From: Candidatus Curtissbacteria bacterium
GTDB lineage: Bacteria > Patescibacteria > Microgenomatia > Curtissbacterales > GWA2-41-24
Length of the DNA stretch: 47,466 bases
Assembly: GCA_030647775.1 (NCBI GenBank)
Contig: JAUSJC010000008.1
Coordinates: forward strand, 1-47,466
Reading direction: 5' to 3'
Below, one piece after another: positions 45,483-47,466 of the stretch. The notes beneath the pieces were generated by a model, which worked only from the letters and a program-made list of their open reading frames with translations, was not told where the DNA came from and searched no databases. The stretch's first letter is position 1. Each line of letters opens with the position of its first letter. The translations under genes and the position numbers were made by a program.

Positions 45483-46001
45483 TTAATTTGGACCTAGCTC
45501 GACATTAATGTCTCGTGAGCAGGTTTCTTCGAAAAGGCGGAAAGTCTGGTAGGATATTCTGGTTTTTAAATCTGGGATAGGCAGAACTGTGTAACTTCTC
45601 CCTGAATCTATCGAGACGGAGATTTGATATTCACCGAAGCATGACGGTGTTGCCAGAGCGGCATATGTAGTACCAACACCGAGATTAATTTTAAAGTTAT
45701 CCGTATCGGTTTTCCTGCCGTCCTTTTCAATTCTTGAAACCTTGACCAGTATATCTGAACCCGAAAGACTGCCGTCTACATCCCGGATACCGAAAAACAC
45801 TATGCCTATACCAGCCTCTTTAGCTTTTTTGATGATCGTTTTTTTATCAAGGGCTATATCGTAAGATCTTTCAACAGGAGTGGTAACTTGAGGGGGAAAT
45901 GGAGCTTTGAACTCCGATTTTGGCTCGGTATTGCAGGCGAAAACCGCTGCTGTCGGAAGTGTTAAAAAAAGAAGGGCGGATCTAACGAATTCCCGATCCA
46001 T
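45483..46001 (-). CDS. Putative lipoprotein, 172 aa
   Basis: Signal peptide MDREFVRSALLFLTLPTAAVFAC with a lipobox-like VFAC, so probably a lipoprotein. The mature part has a Pro-rich start and beta-strand-like sequence (GIGIVFFGIRDVDGSLSGSDILVKVSRIEK, CFGEYQISVSIDSGRSYTVLPIPD) and ends TFRLFEETCSRDINVELGPN, like an Ig/fibronectin-type fold. Family unknown. It lies wholly between the intact dprA 3' end and its orphan copy, on the opposite strand: the clearest cargo gene of the gene-end duplications. Confidence 0.75.
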   Translation of the reverse strand: MDREFVRSALLFLTLPTAAVFACNTEPKSEFKAPFPPQVTTPVERSYDIALDKKTIIKKAKEAGIGIVFFGIRDVDGSLSGSDILVKVSRIEKDGRKTDTDNFKINLGVGTTYAALATPSCFGEYQISVSIDSGRSYTVLPIPDLKTRISYQTFRLFEETCSRDINVELGPN

Positions 46002-46058
46002 TTGGCCGCATTATAGCCAGTGGGCAGTTTGTGCGCAAATTATCTTTTATTTTGCTTT

Positions 46059-46093
46059 TCAAAAACTACGGTTCAGGAGTTTGGGGAGTTTAA
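46059..46093 (+). pseudogene. Orphan copy of the 3' end of dprA
   Basis: 32 of 35 bases match 45443-45477, in the same orientation, encoding KNYGSGVWGV and a stop (TAA for TAG). The stop overlaps that of the convergent HAD gene, as if dprA and the HAD gene were once direct neighbours and about 580 bp came in between. Confidence 0.92.
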
Positions 46094-46761
46094 GTCTTAT
46101 TGATTTTGACGATAATTCCTTCAATCTTTCGCAGGTCGTTTAAGAGATAATCCGGCTTTTTGTCTTTGAGGCGTTTTGTGCTGTTGTAGCCGTTGGTTAT
46201 GGCAACGGCGATTGCGCCAAGTTCACGGGCAATTTCTATTTCTTCAACGGTGTCGCCAACGATTAAAATTTCTGCGGGATTTATCTTTTTTGCTTTGAGA
46301 TAATCCATGAGTTTTTCGCCTTTGCCGCGGTTAAATATAATTTCGTTCGTTTGCCCATTGCCGATAACTTCTGCAAAATATTCTTCGATCTTTAATCTTT
46401 TAAGGTGTTTTATGATTTGGTAGCGGATATGATTGCTAAAAATTACAGACGGAATGTTATGCGCTTTCAGCCATTTCAGAAGACTGCGGGTACCGGCGCG
46501 GGTTCTGGAATTAGCGGCTCGTGCTTCGTAAGTTTCGTGGAAAATCGTTTCACTTTTTTCAAGCTTGGCCTTTGGGATTTTGGGGTTGACGCCGATTTTT
46601 GTGTAGAAATTAACGAGCGGCACTTCAAAGGTTTCCTGGAATTTTTTAAGAGATATAGGTTTGTAACCAAGGGCGACCAACGCGGCATCATCACCGACTA
46701 AACACGCAACCGTGTCGGAAAGGATGGTACCGTTCCAGTCGAAGGCGACGAGCTTGATCAT
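46090..46761 (-). CDS. HAD-superfamily phosphatase (phosphoglycolate phosphatase-like)
   Basis: 223 aa from ATG 46761. Motif I VAFDWNGTILSD (nucleophile Asp8, Asp10), motif II VIFSNH, motif III Lys in NRGKGEK, motif IV ILIVGDTVEEIEIA. The helical cap between motifs I and II fits the phosphoglycolate phosphatase/beta-phosphoglucomutase branch. Substrate unknown. The start overlaps the stop of the 78-aa membrane gene (ATGA), so translation is coupled. Confidence 0.9.
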   Translation of the reverse strand: MIKLVAFDWNGTILSDTVACLVGDDAALVALGYKPISLKKFQETFEVPLVNFYTKIGVNPKIPKAKLEKSETIFHETYEARAANSRTRAGTRSLLKWLKAHNIPSVIFSNHIRYQIIKHLKRLKIEEYFAEVIGNGQTNEIIFNRGKGEKLMDYLKAKKINPAEILIVGDTVEEIEIARELGAIAVAITNGYNSTKRLKDKKPDYLLNDLRKIEGIIVKINKT

Positions 46762-46994
46762 TCCTGGCGGTGTTTTTGGTAGGCGAGGATAAACCAGCTG
46801 GCAGATGTTACAAGTGTTGAGGCGGTGGAGAGCCACAGATTTAAAGTAAGGTATGCAATTGCGAAAATGCCTAAGACAGTCCCGGTTGTAAGACTTGTTG
46901 AAATCTCCGGTTTTTGTTTACCACGAATCGTTGGAATAAGGGCTGCTACGAAAATCCAGCTCCCTACTGAAAAAACCCAATCTTGCCAAAGCAT
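46758..46994 (-). CDS. Small membrane protein, 78 aa
   Basis: Three hydrophobic segments: WVFSVGSWIFVAALIPTI, TGTVLGIFAIAYLTLNLWL and STLVTSASWFILAYQ, with PTIRGKQKPEIST between the first two. The layout (Pro in helix 1, a basic loop with KPxxST) recalls half-transporters of the SWEET/PQ-loop type, but three helices in 78 residues is all that can be said. Coupled to the HAD gene by a 4-base overlap. Confidence 0.7.
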   Translation of the reverse strand: MLWQDWVFSVGSWIFVAALIPTIRGKQKPEISTSLTTGTVLGIFAIAYLTLNLWLSTASTLVTSASWFILAYQKHRQE

Positions 46995-47060
46995 TTTTTA
47001 AGTTTATCCTTTGTGGGTTAAGAGGTCTAGTAGGCAACAAAAGTTTAATGATTCAGATCA

Positions 47061-47466
47061 TCAAACTAGCGTTTTCTTTTTGTGGCCCAGTTTATGTTTG
47101 ATTGCACCTTCCGGCATGAATGCTTTGCCGGGGCTACTTATACGGTACATGGCACTTCCTATATCCTGCCAAAATTCCCGGGTTGCTTCGCTTTTGGCGA
47201 TTTTGTTAATTACAATTTTATAGCCCGGATTTAAATTTAGAGTTAAGGAAACTTTGGCAACAGTAGGATTGGAGACTTTTAGGATATCCATAACAGATTC
47301 ATAAGTGTGTCCCTTCAAAAGTAGAGCCGCTATTGCTAAACGCTTAGCAAGCATTGTCCTTTCGGTTGGGGAGAGAAGATCATGTAAGAACATTTGGATT
47401 TCTTTCTGATTCTGAAGTTTAGCAATTGCTTCCCAGAAAGTTTGAAAGATTTTATCCTCGACCTTT
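47061..47466 (-). CDS. Second TrpR-superfamily regulator (partial, runs off the window)
   Basis: The frame is open to the right edge. EAIAKLQNQKEIQMFLHDLLSPTERTMLAKRLAIAALLLKGHTYESVMDILKVSNPTVAKV (read in parts) is the TrpR/YerC helix-turn-helix core, similar to the regulator at 23504-23935 (LTREEKTMLAKRL). It ends with a basic tail, KHKLGHKKKTLV. The internal Met in IQMFL is not the likely start. Its promoter is outside the window. 46995-47060 holds no gene. Confidence 0.85.
   Translation of the reverse strand, partial: KVEDKIFQTFWEAIAKLQNQKEIQMFLHDLLSPTERTMLAKRLAIAALLLKGHTYESVMDILKVSNPTVAKVSLTLNLNPGYKIVINKIAKSEATREFWQDIGSAMYRISSPGKAFMPEGAIKHKLGHKKKTLV

Noticed and set aside
1..47466. Prophage, insertion sequence with transposase, or integrative element with integrase
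   Set aside because: No transposase, integrase, terminase or structural phage gene is visible; mobility is suggested only by repeats, the S23 element and gene-end copies.

Overview
The window looks like the chromosome of a Candidate Phyla Radiation (Patescibacteria) bacterium, most plausibly of the Microgenomates type. This is inferred from gene content and style: short intergenic gaps, divergent single-copy core genes, many short or absent leaders (several promoters put the start of transcription at or next to the start codon), prepilin and O-antigen-ligase-like surface genes, an S23/four-helix-bundle protein, PaaX/Cas2-like and TrpR-like regulators, and a very high density of dispersed palindromic repeats, many of which run in frame through coding sequence. 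TGA is used as a stop.

Layout. 1-4,000: end of an unknown protein, a repeat mosaic, a divergent mreB paralogue, a 54-aa membrane protein, a gutted glycosyltransferase, a WecG/TagA-type glycosyltransferase, then an AT-rich gap. 4,000-9,750: galT-like, phosphomannomutase/phosphoglucomutase, an inositol-monophosphatase/HisN-like enzyme, a membrane-tethered PaaX/Cas2-like protein flanked by two 34-bp dyads, a small HTH protein with a copy of its 3' end, and a polysaccharide deacetylase. 9,750-14,700 (minus strand): secE-nusG-rplK-rplA, then a structured leader with a 30-aa acidic peptide and a terminator, then a 109-aa protein, then a separate promoter and L10 leader for rplJ-rplL. 14,700-24,000: galU (with a copied 5' end), an IVS-like S23 element, an ASCH protein, a multi-winged-helix regulator, a two-component cluster, an RRM protein, an M24 peptidase and a TrpR-like regulator sharing one operator type. 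24,000-28,700: tRNA-Trp, a hypothetical gene, rpmG, three prepilin-like genes and a damaged Thr/Thr/Tyr tRNA cluster. 28,700-38,700: LytR_C protein, a 6S-like RNA candidate, M50 protease, rpmB, fmt-def, a degenerate priA, folD, glyA, O-antigen ligase. 38,700-47,466: a coiled-coil/RelE-like protein, mreB-mrdA (cell shape), purH split into two genes in reversed order, dprA, a lipoprotein, a HAD phosphatase, a small membrane protein and a second TrpR-like gene running off the end.

The most interesting pattern is the repeated copying of gene ends. Beside seven intact genes (HTH gene, galU, tRNA-Trp, rpmG, tRNA-Tyr, fmt, dprA) lies an orphan copy of that gene's own terminus, separated from it by hairpin repeats or by a cargo gene. 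For rpmG, the HTH gene and galU the copies keep the protein sequence but differ at synonymous positions. That suggests insertions that brought a replacement gene end from a diverged relative, as integrative elements do at tRNA genes, but here in units of about 30 to 600 bp with no integrase inside. A tRNA-Thr gene interrupted in its anticodon loop by a 108-bp insert that holds a complete tRNA-Thr fits the same logic. A second theme is a 90-bp palindromic repeat, 88/90 identical, inserted in frame in both rplA and nusG; related repeats sit inside about ten other genes. All calls are by eye, without database searches.
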